This document shows, piece after piece, positions 1-11,720 of a DNA stretch of 64,000 bases. The position numbers and the translations under genes were made by a program. How positions within the stretch are numbered: the stretch's first letter is position 1; each line of letters begins with the position of its first letter. Below the pieces are notes generated by a model. That model saw only the letters and a list, made by a program, of their open reading frames with translations. It was not told the origin of the DNA and did no database searches. The stretch comes from Tachypleus tridentatus (Eukaryota; Arthropoda; Merostomata; Xiphosura; Limulidae), in contig NC_134830.1 of assembly GCF_004210375.1 (NCBI RefSeq), positions 44,521,094 through 44,585,093 of the forward strand, given 5' to 3'.

Positions 1-205
1 ATATAATAGTACTGTATGGTATATGTTATCAATATAAATATAATAGTAATTACGTTGTATGTTATCTGTATAAATATAATAGTACTTATGTTGCACGTTA
101 TCTATATAAATATAATAGTAATTACGTTGTATGTTATCTATATAAATATTATAGTACTTATGTTGTTCGTTATCTATATAAATATAATAGTACTATATAT
201 TTATA
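1..205 (+). repeat. 36-bp tandem array at the left edge
   Basis: About five copies of an AT-rich unit containing TTATCTATATAAATATAATA, alternating AATTACG and ACTTATG. A unit length divisible by 3 keeps a spurious frame open. The array may extend beyond the window. Confidence 0.85.
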
Positions 206-214
206 TAATTACTT

Positions 215-440
215 CGCAGGATGTAGATGGATCTTCACCAAAACTGGTATGGATGCTCATGAAGTGCATGCTGGGATACATGGACATTTTCAGTTTTGCA
301 GTTTTAATGAGCTTTTATTTTTTTACCCCTATTTAACTCCCCATAGATAGATCGTCACCCAAGTTGATATGAAGGTTTCTTGGGTTTTAAATTTTTTTAA
401 TTTTACATTTTGCAGGGTTTATGAGCAGTTTTCAAGGTTT
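215..440 (+). repeat. Dispersed repeat D, two tandem units
   Basis: It holds GATGGATCTTCACCAAAACT and later GATCGTCACCCAAGTTGATA, each followed by a TTTTGCAG block. The same arrangement occurs at 21400-21730. I could not classify it. Confidence 0.55.
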
Positions 441-1306
441 TTTTTATCAGTACTTCGCCTTCGTACTTTTTTTTTTTTTAACAATCACAACTTTTCATGT
501 TCTAAAATAACCTTTCGTTAATCATGAATATATATAAATTCCATCCCACGGACGGGTATTCCAGTTATAAAATATAATAAAAATAGTCATGGTTATTTCT
601 TGGCTTTTGATTGCATTATTTAACAAAGACAGGAAGTAGTTAATAATACTACGAAGTTCACCTGGTTGAGTACAAAGAATTTTCTATGTCATAGAGGTGT
701 TTTTCATTGCTATAAAAATAACATACTTTGATAGCTTTTGGTAAACAGTGAAAAGTGACAGTTTTTCGAGGTGCTTCTTGCTTTCAAAAGGCCTAAACTT
801 AATCCCGCTTTATGCCTTCTCTGCCCTAAATGTCTTAATCAAACACACACATACAACTGGGTGGGAAGAACACCTGTGCCTACGTTAACCCATGAAACTT
901 TACAACCCTTTCAAATGCTTCGGACGTGACTGACAATATCGGTGACTCCTGCTGTGGGTACACCATCACTGAAATGGAGCGTGGAATGTGTTGCATTGAT
1001 ATAGGTGTCAGCAGCACAGTCATATCACGTGACACGTGCCTAACTATTTCTACATGACTGAAACCTGAGAATAATATAATTGTGTTCGAGGAATGTTGGC
1101 GCAAGGGAACAGCTCAGTAGATATTGTGAAGAACGAAATTATCATAAAAACATAATAATGAAATAATGTCAGACCTACTTCTTTACGTAACTAAAAGCTG
1201 GTAACGTTCGATAGTTTTGTTTGCCAGGAAATTTGTATTAATACTTACAAAATAGTTTGAAATAAAACAGTTCTGAAAAGAATTCTATTGAAACGCTTGT
1301 AAGGGA
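440..1306. other. No recognised feature
   Basis: AT-rich. A 74-codon minus-strand frame (880-1104) has no family features that I recognise, though the block 840-1130 is GC-richer than its flanks. Confidence 0.4.
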
Positions 1307-1570
1307 TTGTTTGTTTTTGCATTTCGCGCAAATCTACTCGAGGGCTATCTGCGCTAGCCGTCCCTAATTTAGCAATATAAGACTAGAGCTAATCATCACC
1401 TCCCACCACCAACTCTTGGACTACTCTTTTACCATTGAATACTAGGATTGACCGTAACTTTATAACGACCCCACGGCTGAAAAGGCGAACATGTTTGGTG
1501 CGACGGGGATGCGAACCAGCGAACCTCAAATTACGAGTCGCACGCCTTAACCCACCTGGCTACTCGTAAG
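1307..1570 (-). repeat. SINE family A
   Basis: Nearly full-length: from TTTCGCGCAAATCTACTCG to GATGCGAACCAGCGAACCTC and the head CACCTGGCTAC. Family A has a tRNA-like head with A and B boxes (GGTTCGAATCCCC), then a body with GTAAAAGAGTAGCCCAAGAG and a CAAA-rich tail. Confidence 0.85.
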
Positions 1571-1635
1571 GAAAAAGTTCATTCGAATTGTAAAAAAATT
1601 TCTAGGTACAACTGTACTTTTAAATATTCACTCCC

Positions 1636-1712
1636 AAGAGGCTCAGTAGTAAGGTTGTGGGTTTACAACACTAAAAACCTGGTTTCGATACCCATTGTGT
1701 ACATTTCAATTG
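1636..1712 (+). repeat. SINE family C, head only
   Basis: Family C reads (forward) CAGTGGCTCAGCGGTATGTC, GGGTTTCGATACCCGTGGTG, GCAGAGCACAGATAGCCCAT and a tail TTTGTGCTTAA. Here GAGGCTCAGTAGTAAGGTTG and GGTTTCGATACCCATTG remain. Confidence 0.6.
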
Positions 1713-1782
1713 ACAATAATTTTTCACAGCTTTTGTCAAATACAACTTTTGTAGTTTAATTTACTTTAAAATATGAACGCTC

Positions 1783-1850
1783 CCAGTGGCCCAGCGGGAA
1801 ACCGGGTTTCGATACCATGAATCGTGCTCCGCGCTTTGGGGCTGTGTTAA
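1783..1850 (+). repeat. SINE family C, head fragment
   Basis: CCCAGTGGCCCAGCGGGAAA, then GGGTTTCGATACCATGAAT; the middle of the head is deleted. Confidence 0.55.
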
Positions 1851-2740
1851 GAGTGACAGTCAAATACAACTATTCAATCAGAGAAGCCCAACAAATTGTG
1901 GTTGGTACTGTTCGCTACTTGGTATGTTACATCAAAATTATTGACGCGTTGCGAAGATAGCCGTTATGTAGCTTTGTCCAAATGTTCAAAACAAAGTAAC
2001 CGTAAAATCTTATTATAATTAACAATTAATAATTTGTCAGCACTTTTTAATCCGCAGCTGTGCTCAGCTACTCATGTTTAGTTGTACTTATTGAGTTTCC
2101 CATAATTATGTTTCATAATAAAAACTTTTAATAAAGAATTTGAGAGGAAGATATTCGTAAAGAAAGTTTTTATCTTTCTTTTCTAACACATCCAGTTTCA
2201 AGTTTCATTCAGTAATCTAAAATGGCGGACGTCGATTCAGTTTCTTGGACAAGACACGTGCCATCATAGAACATGCACGTGACCAAAGCTCGCGGCCTCA
2301 TAATAATCAAGTATTGTCAACAGCAGAGATCGTTTTTCATGTAAATGGTAGCGCCACCTGTGAAGTTTAATACTTCGTAACCCTTATGAGAGTCCGTTAA
2401 ATTCCCATTTGTCAAGCTTGCCAGTCACATCTTTTTATCCTTTCCTTTGTACTTTACACAATAATATGAAGGTCGTTCATTCGTGGGCAACATTTGTTTG
2501 TTGACTGAAATGTGAGCTATTTGTAGGTTTCAGTTTATAAATTCCAAGTCACAGGCGATTTACTGAACGAAAATAAACAATAAATCTTAATCTTCAAATG
2601 ACAACGAGAATTTTGTACTCAACACAAAACCTTCTGAAGCCAACTTCAGAGACGTTTGCAACTGTTGCTTCTTGTTTGAAAGTATCTGAATTGGTTCTAG
2701 TAGTATATTTCAATATTAAAGCAATATTTCTATTCTAAAG
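1850..2740. other. No recognised feature
   Basis: Unique-looking sequence without long frames. ATGGCGGACG at 2221 starts nothing beyond a short frame. Confidence 0.4.
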
Positions 2741-2960
2741 AGGGCTAGTATTGAAACGTTAATTACAATAAAATACAGAACAATTTCGACCTTCTTAGAT
2801 CATCTTCAGGTTGAAAAAGACTTTGCAAATTCTCTTTATTAATTTGAAGATGGTTTAAGGTCGAAACGTTGTTCTGTACTTTATTTTAATAACCCATACC
2901 AGCCGTTTTTAGAATACATTTTTACTTCAAGTGGGTTTCTCATCATCATATAAACAATAT
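2740..2960. repeat. Penelope-type terminal repeat, head-to-head pair
   Basis: The motif GGTCGAAACGTTGTTCTGTA (plus strand, 2859-2878) and its diverged complement (minus strand, about 2760-2816) form a foldback of about 50 bases per arm. To the right follow the block CCATACCAGCCGTTTTTAGA and CACTTG-type ends also seen at 44370 and 52120. No coding part is attached. Confidence 0.65.
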
Positions 2961-3317
2961 TTATTTCTTCTAATTGAAATTCCATTATATCACTATCTTT
3001 AACTTAACTGTACCAGTAACTACTTGATGAACACTCTATATTGTTTTTATATCCTACGTATTCTTTGAATACTTATCTTTACTAATAACTATTTACTAGA
3101 AAATGTATTGCATAGCAATGGTTGTATGGTTGTAGGACTTTTTTCAGTAAAACAAACAAACTACGTAAGTGTATTTAATCTTTTAGCTCTAACTTGAAAG
3201 ATTATATTTTCTAACGTTGGTGGTGTTCATGAAAATACAAATATTAGATAAAGAATTAGAAAAAATAAGCGTGACAGACGCAGACGTGCAGTTGCAACCG
3301 ATTCAATAAAAAAAAAA

Positions 3318-3580
3318 AGTTTGTTTTGGAATTTCGCGCAAAGTTACACTTGTGCTATCTGCGCTAGCCGTCCATACTTTAGTAGAGTAAGGCCAGAGGG
3401 AAGGCAGCTAGTCATCATCACACACCAGCAACTCTTGGGCTACTCTTTTACCAACAAATAGTGGGATATACCGTCATATTATAACGTCCCAATGGCTGCA
3501 AGGGCGAAAATTTTGGTGCGACGGGGATTCAATCCGCGACCCTCAGCTTAACGCCTTAACCCACCTGGCCATACCGGGCC
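3318..3580 (-). repeat. SINE family A
   Basis: Complete to the head CCATACCGGGCC; flanked by A-runs on both sides. The B-box region reads GGGGATTCAATCCGCGACC. Confidence 0.85.
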
Positions 3581-3824
3581 AAAAAAAAAAAATGAAATGC
3601 ACATTCATAAACCTTCCAATAACATATTATGATGTAACTCGGATCAGTATATGAGAAAATGTGGAGGTAATTCTATAAAAGGTAAAAATAAATTCATTAA
3701 AATATAAAGTGATATACTTGGCTTGAATAAATTTTCAATAAAAACAAAATTGCGTCATATATTAAAATTTTAGTAAAAACACAAAAGATATCTACTAAAC
3801 TAACCAGGGTTTCGTGTATATTTG

Positions 3825-3946
3825 TTGTTGTTTTGAATCAAGTACAAAGCTACACAATGGGCTATCTGTGCTCTGCCCACCATGGGTATCGAAACCCGGT
3901 TTTCCGCGTTGTAAGTCCGCAGACATACCGCTGAGCCACTGAGAGG
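3825..3946 (-). repeat. SINE family C
   Basis: AAGTACAAAGCTACACAATG to CATACCGCTGAGCCACTGAG, complete, with GTATCGAAACCCGG. Confidence 0.85.
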
Positions 3947-4139
3947 TTTTTGTATATGAATATAAAATGCACTGAACCAAAAAAGTTCGTGATAATAGTT
4001 TATGTGATGCCTACAAAATATGCTTCACTTGATATAAGCTACTTAATAAAGAAACGCGCACGTGGTTTTTATTCGCAATCTAGTGCTTTCAATAATTCTT
4101 ACAGAAGACCAGCGTTTCGTAGTTTAAAGTCTTATAGAG

Positions 4140-4258
4140 TGTGTGTGTGTTTTCTTTTAGCAAACCCACATCGGGCTATCTACTGAGCCCAACGAGGGAA
4201 ATTGAACCGCTGATTTTAGCGTTGTAAATGCTTAGACTTACCCTGTACTAGCGGGGGG
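4140..4258 (-). repeat. SINE family B
   Basis: Family B reads (forward) CCGCTAGTACAGCGGTAAGT, a B box GGTTCGATTCCCCTCGGTGG and a tail CTTTGCTATAAG plus CACACA. Here the reverse copy runs AGCAAACCCACATCGGGCTA to CTGTACTAGCGGGGGG. Confidence 0.75.
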
Positions 4259-4259
4259 C

Positions 4260-5096
4260 AAAAATTCTTATAGAAGGCAAATGTTTCTTATTATACAGTC
4301 GTTGATCTTTTCTCTGTAACTAACATCTTTAATTAAAGCTGTTTCTTATTATTTTAAATATTATTATAATAAAAAAGAATTCTGTACATTTTCAGGTATC
4401 ACAAATTTAGTTCTACGTCATAAGTTAAGTTATATTTCACCACGGCCAGAACTATCGTGTGTCCACGGTAATGTACAACTCAGATATCGTGTAAGTTTAA
4501 AGGCAGAACAGTTCTGCTAAACTCACTTATCACATTCCACGCACAATTAAACCCAAAGCTCAACTTTCCCATAAAAACCTACTGATTTCAAAATGGACAG
4601 GTGAGTCGTACCTACTTCAAGCCAAACTTGTATAAGTAGGCGTGCCAAGATACCCGCCTCTTGTATTTAGACAGTGGAAGAGGGAGTAAAGACGGGAAGC
4701 CTTTTCATATTACTAACATACACTTCTTAGCCTCCTCTGGACAGATTATTGTCATAGAATTTATTTTCTTTCTACGCTGTCTTTGAGAATACTATCAATT
4801 CGTTTCAGCCAACTAAGCCTATTTTTGACCCTGACATCTGTAGTGGAATGTCTCCGCAACGCACATTTCATTTTGACAGATGTGAACATAAAGAGCGCTT
4901 CTAGACTTAGTAACTAGTCTTACGGTAAAAGAACACGTTTTGAAGATGCATCTCATTCGGAAACAAATCTTAGAAGATCTAAGCATGCTGGGAAAACCGC
5001 CTTAACTTGTCATGAAGTTAATATTTCCACTTAAAGATATTTATGGATTTAAAAAATAATCAAAGTTTATTCAAATACATGACATGAAGTAACTGA
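4260..5096. other. No recognised feature
   Basis: Non-repetitive by eye; no splice-flanked frame was recognised. Confidence 0.4.
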
Positions 5097-5892
5097 GTAC
5101 AGCCATTCATTAAACTTTATATACTTTTCTTATATGATACAGCCATTCATTAAACTTTATATACTTTTCTTATATGATACAGCCATTCATTAAACTTTAT
5201 ATACTTCTTTTATATGATACAGCCATTCATTGAACTTTATATATCTCCTTATATTATACAAGCATCCATTAAACTTTATACACTTCTTTTATATGATACA
5301 GCCATTCATTGAACTTTATATATCTCCTTATATTACACAGGCATCCATTAAACTTTATATACTTCTCTTATATGATACAGTCATTCATTAAACTTTATAT
5401 ACTTTTCTTATATGATACAGCCGTTCATTAAACTTTATATATTTCCGTTTTCTAGTACAGCCATTTATTAAAATTTATATATTTCCCTTATATAGTACAG
5501 CCATTCATTAAAATTTATATATTTCCCTTATAAAGTATAGCCAGTTATTAAACTTTATATATTTCTGTTTTCTAGTACAGCCATTTATTAAAATTTATAT
5601 ATTTCCCTTATAAATTACAGCCATTTATTAAACTTTATATATTTCTGTTTTCTAGTACAGCCATTCATTAAAATTTATATATTTCCCTTATATAGTACAG
5701 CCATTCATAAAAAATTATATATTTCCCTTATATAATACAGCCATTCATTAAACTTTATATATCTCCTTATGTGATACAGCCATTCATTAAACTTTATATA
5801 TTTCCCTTATATATAGTACAACCACTCATTAAACTGTATACATATTTCCTTTATATGTACAGCCATTCCTTAAGCTTTATATATTTTCCTTA
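5097..5892 (+). repeat. 40-bp tandem array, about 20 copies
   Basis: Unit type GATACAGCCATTCATTAAAC followed by TTTATATACTTTTCTTATAT. Copies drift left to right: ACTTTTC units first, then units with CTAGTACAGCC and ATTTCCC, suggesting sub-block amplification. Confidence 0.95.
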
Positions 5893-5949
5893 TATGTTTT
5901 TGTTGCTTGTTTGATGAGTTGTTCTTATCATTTAAAAGCAAACTTTATC

Positions 5950-6160
5950 TAAACATAAGCCAAAGGGAATTCTCAGCAGCCGCGGCGCTTGAAATTATTT
6001 TAGGCAGGATAAGACTAAATCAATCTATGAGACCTTGAACATGGTTAAATACATTAATCGGAAGAGATCGGCCTCTCTAGTCCCAAACTGTAATTATATC
6101 TCAAATCGGTCAAGTGCTGAAGGAGCTTTGAGATAAAAGTTTGTACTTAAACAACAAAAA
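5950..6160 (+). repeat. Dispersed repeat E, copy 1
   Basis: TTGAACATGGTTAAATACAT, AATCGGAAGAGATCGGCCTC and AAACTGTAATTATATCTCAA match, with changes, 29640-29800 in the same orientation. An A-rich end at 6157 suggests a retroposed sequence. Confidence 0.5.
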
Positions 6161-7324
6161 AAAATACTCAGCCGTTTAATGAGTCATTATACCGCAACTA
6201 CAGAATGGTAAATCTGTATGGTAAATTTCTTTAAAATTTAAAGAAACTCCGCACTATAATAATAAACATAAAAGTTAAACTTATAATAAATTAATAAAGT
6301 GTTAAAGTAGCCACCTTATAAAGACAGTGCTCATAATAGTTCTCTTATTTCTATATCTCTTCCATCCTGTAAGATGATAAGGCAAAAATTATCGTGCTGA
6401 CATCTTTTCTGTATATGTACATATATGCGTATCTTTTTTCCTACTAGGTATAAAATAGCAATTAGTCTAAAACAAACCTGCAAATGTTATCTTATTAATA
6501 ACTTTATACTCATATTTCTGATTTTTAAATACATTTCACTTCTTCTTAAACAAGTATTTCACTCAGCTAAACAATCACACTTCTGTCATTTGAAATTCGG
6601 AGCTAAATTTATTTTTACACTTGCACAAACTGACTGGTTATTTGATTGTGACTTTCACCTAATATTGGATTGGATAGTCTTTTACCCATATCACTTATAG
6701 TAGCATAAAGTTCATAAGATATCGGAAAGGGTCTTGTTTAATTACAGCCATTTCGTCAAGAAATAAGAACTACGATTATTCCACACACAGTGGCAAAAGG
6801 TCACAGTGGAGAAAACGGCGTTTCAAAGATGTTTACCCCCCCCAAAAAAAAAAAAAACAGCAATTCGTCTAACCAAGAAAGAAGACTGAAGTTTATTGTA
6901 AAGGTAAGACGTTTAAGTTCATTTCCAATTATACTTGCCAAGATCAAAACCCAGCGATTCTTCTTTCCAAAAGATATAATAAAAACCACCTAGTTGCTCT
7001 TCGAACTAATTTAAGGCAAGACGAGTGTGATGTGTTGATAGATTATACATTATGAGAAGCTTTTGCCATAAATCATTGCAGTATGTACATGACAGTCAAT
7101 TCAGGTTCTAATTGTTATTCACCTTATTATAGAAATCAAGGGATCCTAACCCTGCTGCGAGAGCGTATCATACACCATTACACCACTTCCAGCAGCAGTG
7201 TAAACTGTCAGGGCAACACAGACAGAATCACATTCCTGTCTTTAATTCTTATTTTATTTTGCTGCTTGTATAGAAACGAATGAAACTCGGCTTATTAAAC
7301 CATGTTTCCAATAATTTAATGTGC
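6160..7324. other. No recognised gene
   Basis: Short frames at 6425-6700 and 6790-6993 have the AT-driven composition (F, L, I, K, N) of chance ORFs. Confidence 0.4.
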
Positions 7325-7887
7325 ACAGTTTGTGCTCCAAGAACCACTAAAATCATGCTTCCCGCCATTTAATAATCACAGTTTCTGCTCCAAACAACAC
7401 TAAAATCATGCTTTCAGCCATTTAATAATCACAGTTTCTGCTCTAAACAACACTAAAATCATACTTTCAGCCATTTAATAATCACAATTTCTGCTCTAAG
7501 CACCACTAAAATCATGCTTCCAGTCATTTAATAATCACAGTTTCTGCTCCAAACAACACTAAAATCATGCTTCCAGCCATTTAATAATCACAGTTTCTGC
7601 TCCAAGCACCACTTAAACCATGCTTCCAGCCATTTAATATTCACAGTTTGTACTCCGAGCACCACTAAAATCATGCTTCCAGCCATTTAATAATCACAGT
7701 TTGTACTCCAAGCACCACTAATATCATGCTTCCAGCCATTTAATAATCACAGTTTGTACTCCAAGCACCACTAATATCATGCTTCCAGCCATTTAATAAT
7801 TACAGTTTGTACTCCAAGTACCATTAAAATCATGCTTCCAGCCATTTAATAATCACAGTTTGTACTCTAAGCACCACTAAAATCAGG
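7325..7887 (+). repeat. 53-bp tandem array, about 10-11 copies
   Basis: Unit: CATGCTTCCAGCCATTTAAT, AATCACAGTTTGTACTCCAA, GCACCACTAAAAT. A CTGCTCCAAACAA variant fills the left third and GTACTCCAAGCAC the right. Confidence 0.95.
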
Positions 7888-8431
7888 TTTTTCCTATTTT
7901 TTATCTGAGATGAGACGTTTTCAGAATTGTTGCCGTTTTTTAAATTACAGTTTTTGTGTAAGTTTATGGTATTTAGTGAGTAGGGAAGCACTGTTGTGTT
8001 TATTACAGTCGACTGATGACATAATTATCTTTCCCCTTGATCAACCATCATCGGTGCATGGTCTTGGACGTACATAGCGGTAGCAGTGAAAGACTTAGTG
8101 AGTGTCTTTGAACAACTAGTCAGCGAAACGTTATTTCATAGAAACTCTTATTACTTGAATACTTACTGTTATGGTCCTTTGAAACTTTTATAGATCGTTA
8201 TGGAGACTAAAGAAAATATGTGGGTTTTAATTCATGTGAATAGTATGAGCCACAATAGTTGTTTACGTAGTACGTCTCTAAGTTCAGATTTGAGATTTTT
8301 GCCAGTATTCGAGCGATTTGTTTTTATTATTTGTAATCAACTCGTGTATACATTTTAATTTCACCTTACGCTTCAAAAATTAGAACTTTTCTTTTTGTTA
8401 TCTTTTTGTCATTGGCAACAAAAGTTATGTT

Positions 8432-8548
8432 TGTTTGTTTGTTTAAAAATAACCACAAAAGTACACAATAGGCTCTGTTTACCACGGGTATCGAAATCCG
8501 GTTTCTAGCGGTGTGAGTCTACAGATATACCGTTATATTACTGGGAGA
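8432..8548 (-). repeat. SINE family C
   Basis: ACCACAAAAGTACACAATAG, GGGTATCGAAATCCGGTTTC and ATACCGTTATATTACTGGGA. Confidence 0.75.
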
Positions 8549-8581
8549 CACGAAATTTGTGTTAAATAACAAATTGTTTTG

Positions 8582-8697
8582 TTTGAAATTAGGCACAAAG
8601 CTGTACAGTGGGTTATCTGTACTTTGCCCACCACGGGTATGGAAACCCAGTTTCTATCGTTGTAAGTCCATAGACATACAGTTATTTCACTAGGGGG
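8582..8697 (-). repeat. SINE family C
   Basis: AATTAGGCACAAAGCTGTAC, CCACCACGGGTATGGAAACC and CATACAGTTATTTCACTAGG. A second copy in the same orientation 35 bases after the last. Confidence 0.8.
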
Positions 8698-9446
8698 TTA
8701 AATGGCAAATATACGAAGGATAAGACTAAAACTAAAATAAGAAAGAGGTTATATCTTAAATTAGAAAATAAAAAATATATTTCCATGCATAATTAATATT
8801 CCAATGTAAATTGGTTGATTCGTTCAATTTGATGACTAAGCCTAACATTTTATATGATATTAAAGAATCTGTGTATTGTTAGTAATTACCTCTAACGTTT
8901 TTCTACCTGGACGCACGTGCTTTCTGTAAAACCCACCTCTCTCTTTTTTCAGTGACAAACTGTACCATCTCAGGTAACCATGAATTAAACTGAATTTAAC
9001 AAAAAACAACATTAATTCCAATAGAAGGATTTCCATGTTTTTATTTAAATTCCTGTATATTTAACTGGAGAAAGTATTGCACTTCTTGTCTTATTTCATA
9101 TACTAATGCTATTATTCAATGTCTTATTAACTTCATGCATTATTTTTGTGTATTTCTTATTAACTCAGGTAAAGCTCTCTTACAAATAATACTTGATTTA
9201 TTTATGTTTTATTAATGAGTTGTTCAAAGGTAGTTCACTTGTTCCAGTGTTTGAAAGTATTTCTTATAGTTTGCTTTGTTTTGTTTTCCAGAGAAGAAAT
9301 GTTTAGTTTTGATAACTAACTACTGAAACATTTTAATAACTTCATGAGTATAATTCTATACATTGACAATCTTTGTCTAGCTCTTTGTAATATATCGTGT
9401 TTGTGAGAATGATACTTTTGTTTGTAATATACCTATTTCAAAACCC

Positions 9447-9690
9447 TTGTTTGTTCGTTTCTATTTGCATTTCGAGCAAAGCTACACGAAGGCAATCTGT
9501 GCTAACCATCGATAATTTAGCTGTAACGACTAAAGTGAAGACAGCTAGTCATCACCACCCACCGCCAACTATTGTGCTACGTTTATTTTTAAATAAATAA
9601 TAGTGGAATTGACCGGAAAATAATAACGCCTCCATGCTTGAAAGGACGAGCATGCTTGGGAAACGAGAATTCGAACCCGATTTCTAAACA
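9447..9690 (-). repeat. SINE family A, head truncated
   Basis: Diverged copy: TTTCGAGCAAAGCTACACGA to GAATTCGAACCCGATTTC; the A-box part of the head is lost. Confidence 0.75.
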
Positions 9691-9755
9691 CATTATCATT
9701 AAAAAATATCCAGCGCATGTTTAGTCATCAAACTAAAGATTTACACAGAATAAAA

Positions 9756-10032
9756 GGCCTCGACATGGCCACGTGGTTAGGGCGCTCGACTCGTAACATG
9801 GGGGTCGCGAGTTCGCATCCCCGTTGTATGAAACAGGCTCGCATTTTCAACCGTGGGAGTGTAATAATGTGAAGCTCAATCACACTATTCGTGAGTAAAA
9901 GAATAGTCTAAAAGTTGGCGGCGAGTGATGATGACTGGTTACCTTCTCTCTAATCTTACACTGCTAAATTAGGAACGGCTAGAGCAGATAGCCCTCGTGT
10001 AGTTTTAAGCGAAATTCAGAAAACAAACAAAC
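9756..10032 (+). repeat. SINE family A
   Basis: Complete from GGCCTCGACATGGCCACG through GGGGTCGCGAGTTCGCATCC to a CAAACAAACA tail. Confidence 0.85.
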
Positions 10033-10182
10033 ACGAAATGAACAAACTAAGTAAATCATCAATGTTGGTTTCAGAATTTATGCGTCGAACTACATGAAGA
10101 GCTCTATGCGCAGAACTCTCTCTAATTTTGAGCTGTGGTATCCTTACGTAACAGAGGAGTGACGCTTGTTTGTCTTTCTCTC

Positions 10183-10240
10183 GGATATTCGCGGAAAGCT
10201 ACTCGCGGGCTATCTGCGCTAGTCATCTTAATTACGAGGT
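10183..10240 (-). repeat. SINE family A, short fragment
   Basis: Only the tail-proximal end, GCGGAAAGCTACTCGCGGGC and TATCTGCGCTAGTCATC, is kept. Confidence 0.6.
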
Positions 10241-10456
10241 GATGTAGTGGGTAGAGGGGGAGATAGTCAAAAACAATCACTGCCATCTCTGTAGCTACCG
10301 AGTAGCAAAAAATCACCCTCACCCCTCCTCCTGCTTCATCATATGTAATACAATACTGTGTGTAACAGTTCGAGAACCTCATAATAAACTAACACGTTAC
10401 CGTATGTAATTGTTAAAAAATATCATAATAAAATAACTCAGTAAACGGAACAAACA

Positions 10457-10590
10457 ACCAGAAGTCCTACTATTGGAGAAACTAGGTTCGACACTCTTGT
10501 CTGTCTTCCACAGTCTCAGAAGACAACGCAAGACTCAAGAGGACATATGAATGTGTCGAAACTAGTTTGTCCAATACCATGACTTCTGGT
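10457..10590. repeat. Imperfect foldback of 38-bp arms
   Basis: Arms 10457-10494 (ACCAGAAGTC to TTCGACAC) and 10553-10590 are inverted copies with several mismatches. The right arm contains GTGTCGAAACTAGTTTGTCC, resembling the GGTCGAAACGTTGTTC motif of the Penelope terminal repeats, so it may be a diverged member. Confidence 0.6.
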
Positions 10591-10826
10591 AGCTTGTTCC
10601 AGTTACCTTACTTTTGTATTTTCTCTTCATGCTGGTTGTCTTTCAGAAACTTCAGTGAAGACGATAAAACAGATTTAAATTTCAGATAATGATGTCACAC
10701 ACAGAGGTCTGGCAAGGTTAGGTCATCCATTGTGTGAGACAATAGTTCTCTTAACTTTCCAGGGTATCGAACATCTCATATTGTTTATTGATGTTTCAAT
10801 AAATGCTGGATCATGGTGCTAACAGA

Positions 10827-10992
10827 CAACCCCGGATTAAGACATGGGCTTACCGGGCTGAAACGCAGGGCATCACACTAATTAGAGGGCCTTAAGCTGT
10901 GACTATGAATGTATTGCACGTAGAGGTTCTGTCTGGAGGGGGCACTGTAAGTCGAAAAGCCTAGGGCCAATAAAATCCTTAATCCGGCCTTG
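10827..10992. mobile_element. hAT-like non-autonomous element (166 bp)
   Basis: Ends CAACCCCGGATTAAG and CTTAATCCGGCCTTG are inverted repeats with two mismatches. The 8-bp flanks CTAACAGA (10819-10826) and TTAACAGA (10993-11000) match at 7 of 8 positions, the target duplication size of the hAT superfamily. There is no coding content. Confidence 0.75.
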
Positions 10993-11235
10993 TTAACAGA
11001 CATATAGTTCAGCTGCGTAGACATTGCCATCACAAATGAACGAAGCACACCAACAATATGCAGAAAATACGGTTACTTTAAGAATATTTTTTCCCATGTT
11101 AACATTTTTCCTAAATCACAAAATTTGATGGTGCCGGTACAACCGGTAATTGATTGAAATGCAAGAGTACCATCCGCGACATTCCCTGAAAGTTTAGTAT
11201 CGTAGATGGCTATTTTGCATGGTCTTTTAGTTGTT

Positions 11236-11510
11236 CCGGACCGGCATAACCAGGTGGTTAAGACACTCGACTCGAAATCCGAGGGTCGCGGGTTTGAATT
11301 CCCGTCACAACAAACATGTTCGCCCTTTCAGCCGTGGGGGCATTATAATTTGACGGGCAGTCCCAGTATTAGTGGTAAAAGAGTAGCTCAAGAGTTGGCG
11401 GTGGGTGGTGATGGCTAACTGCCTTCCCTCTAGCCTTACATTTCTAAATTAGGAACGACTAGCGCAGATAGCCCTCGAGTACCTTTGCACGAAATTCAAA
11501 ACAAAACAAA
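11236..11510 (+). repeat. SINE family A
   Basis: Complete: CCGGACCGGCATAACCAGG head, GGGTTTGAATTCCCGTC B box and tail AAACAAAACAAA. An ORF through it (11206-11418) is repeat-derived. Confidence 0.88.
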
Positions 11511-11720
11511 TTTTTTTTTATCGTTCCACATTGTACCAAATATCTTGGCAAGAATACATAGTGAACACAGTATGACAATAAGGTCTGTATCCCGACAACA
11601 ATTTATCATACGCCTTTCTCAAAACTTGCTACAAAAAATACATTAAACTCGTACTGGTGGTACAACTAACCACATTCACAACGAGGTTTCCACAGTTTCC
11701 TACACTATACCGTTTCGCCT

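Noticed and set aside
16-336. 106-codon frame at the left edge
   Set aside because: It is the translation of a 36-bp tandem array, whose length keeps the frame open, plus random sequence.
9756-9835. Possible true tRNA genes in the SINE heads
   Set aside because: The tRNA-like segments run straight into a conserved non-tRNA body, lack a proper 3' acceptor end and recur many times. They are SINE heads.
11206-11418. 70-codon frame
   Set aside because: It lies in SINE family A; similar frames at 27768-27980, 37103-37348 and 37202-37441 are also SINE translations.
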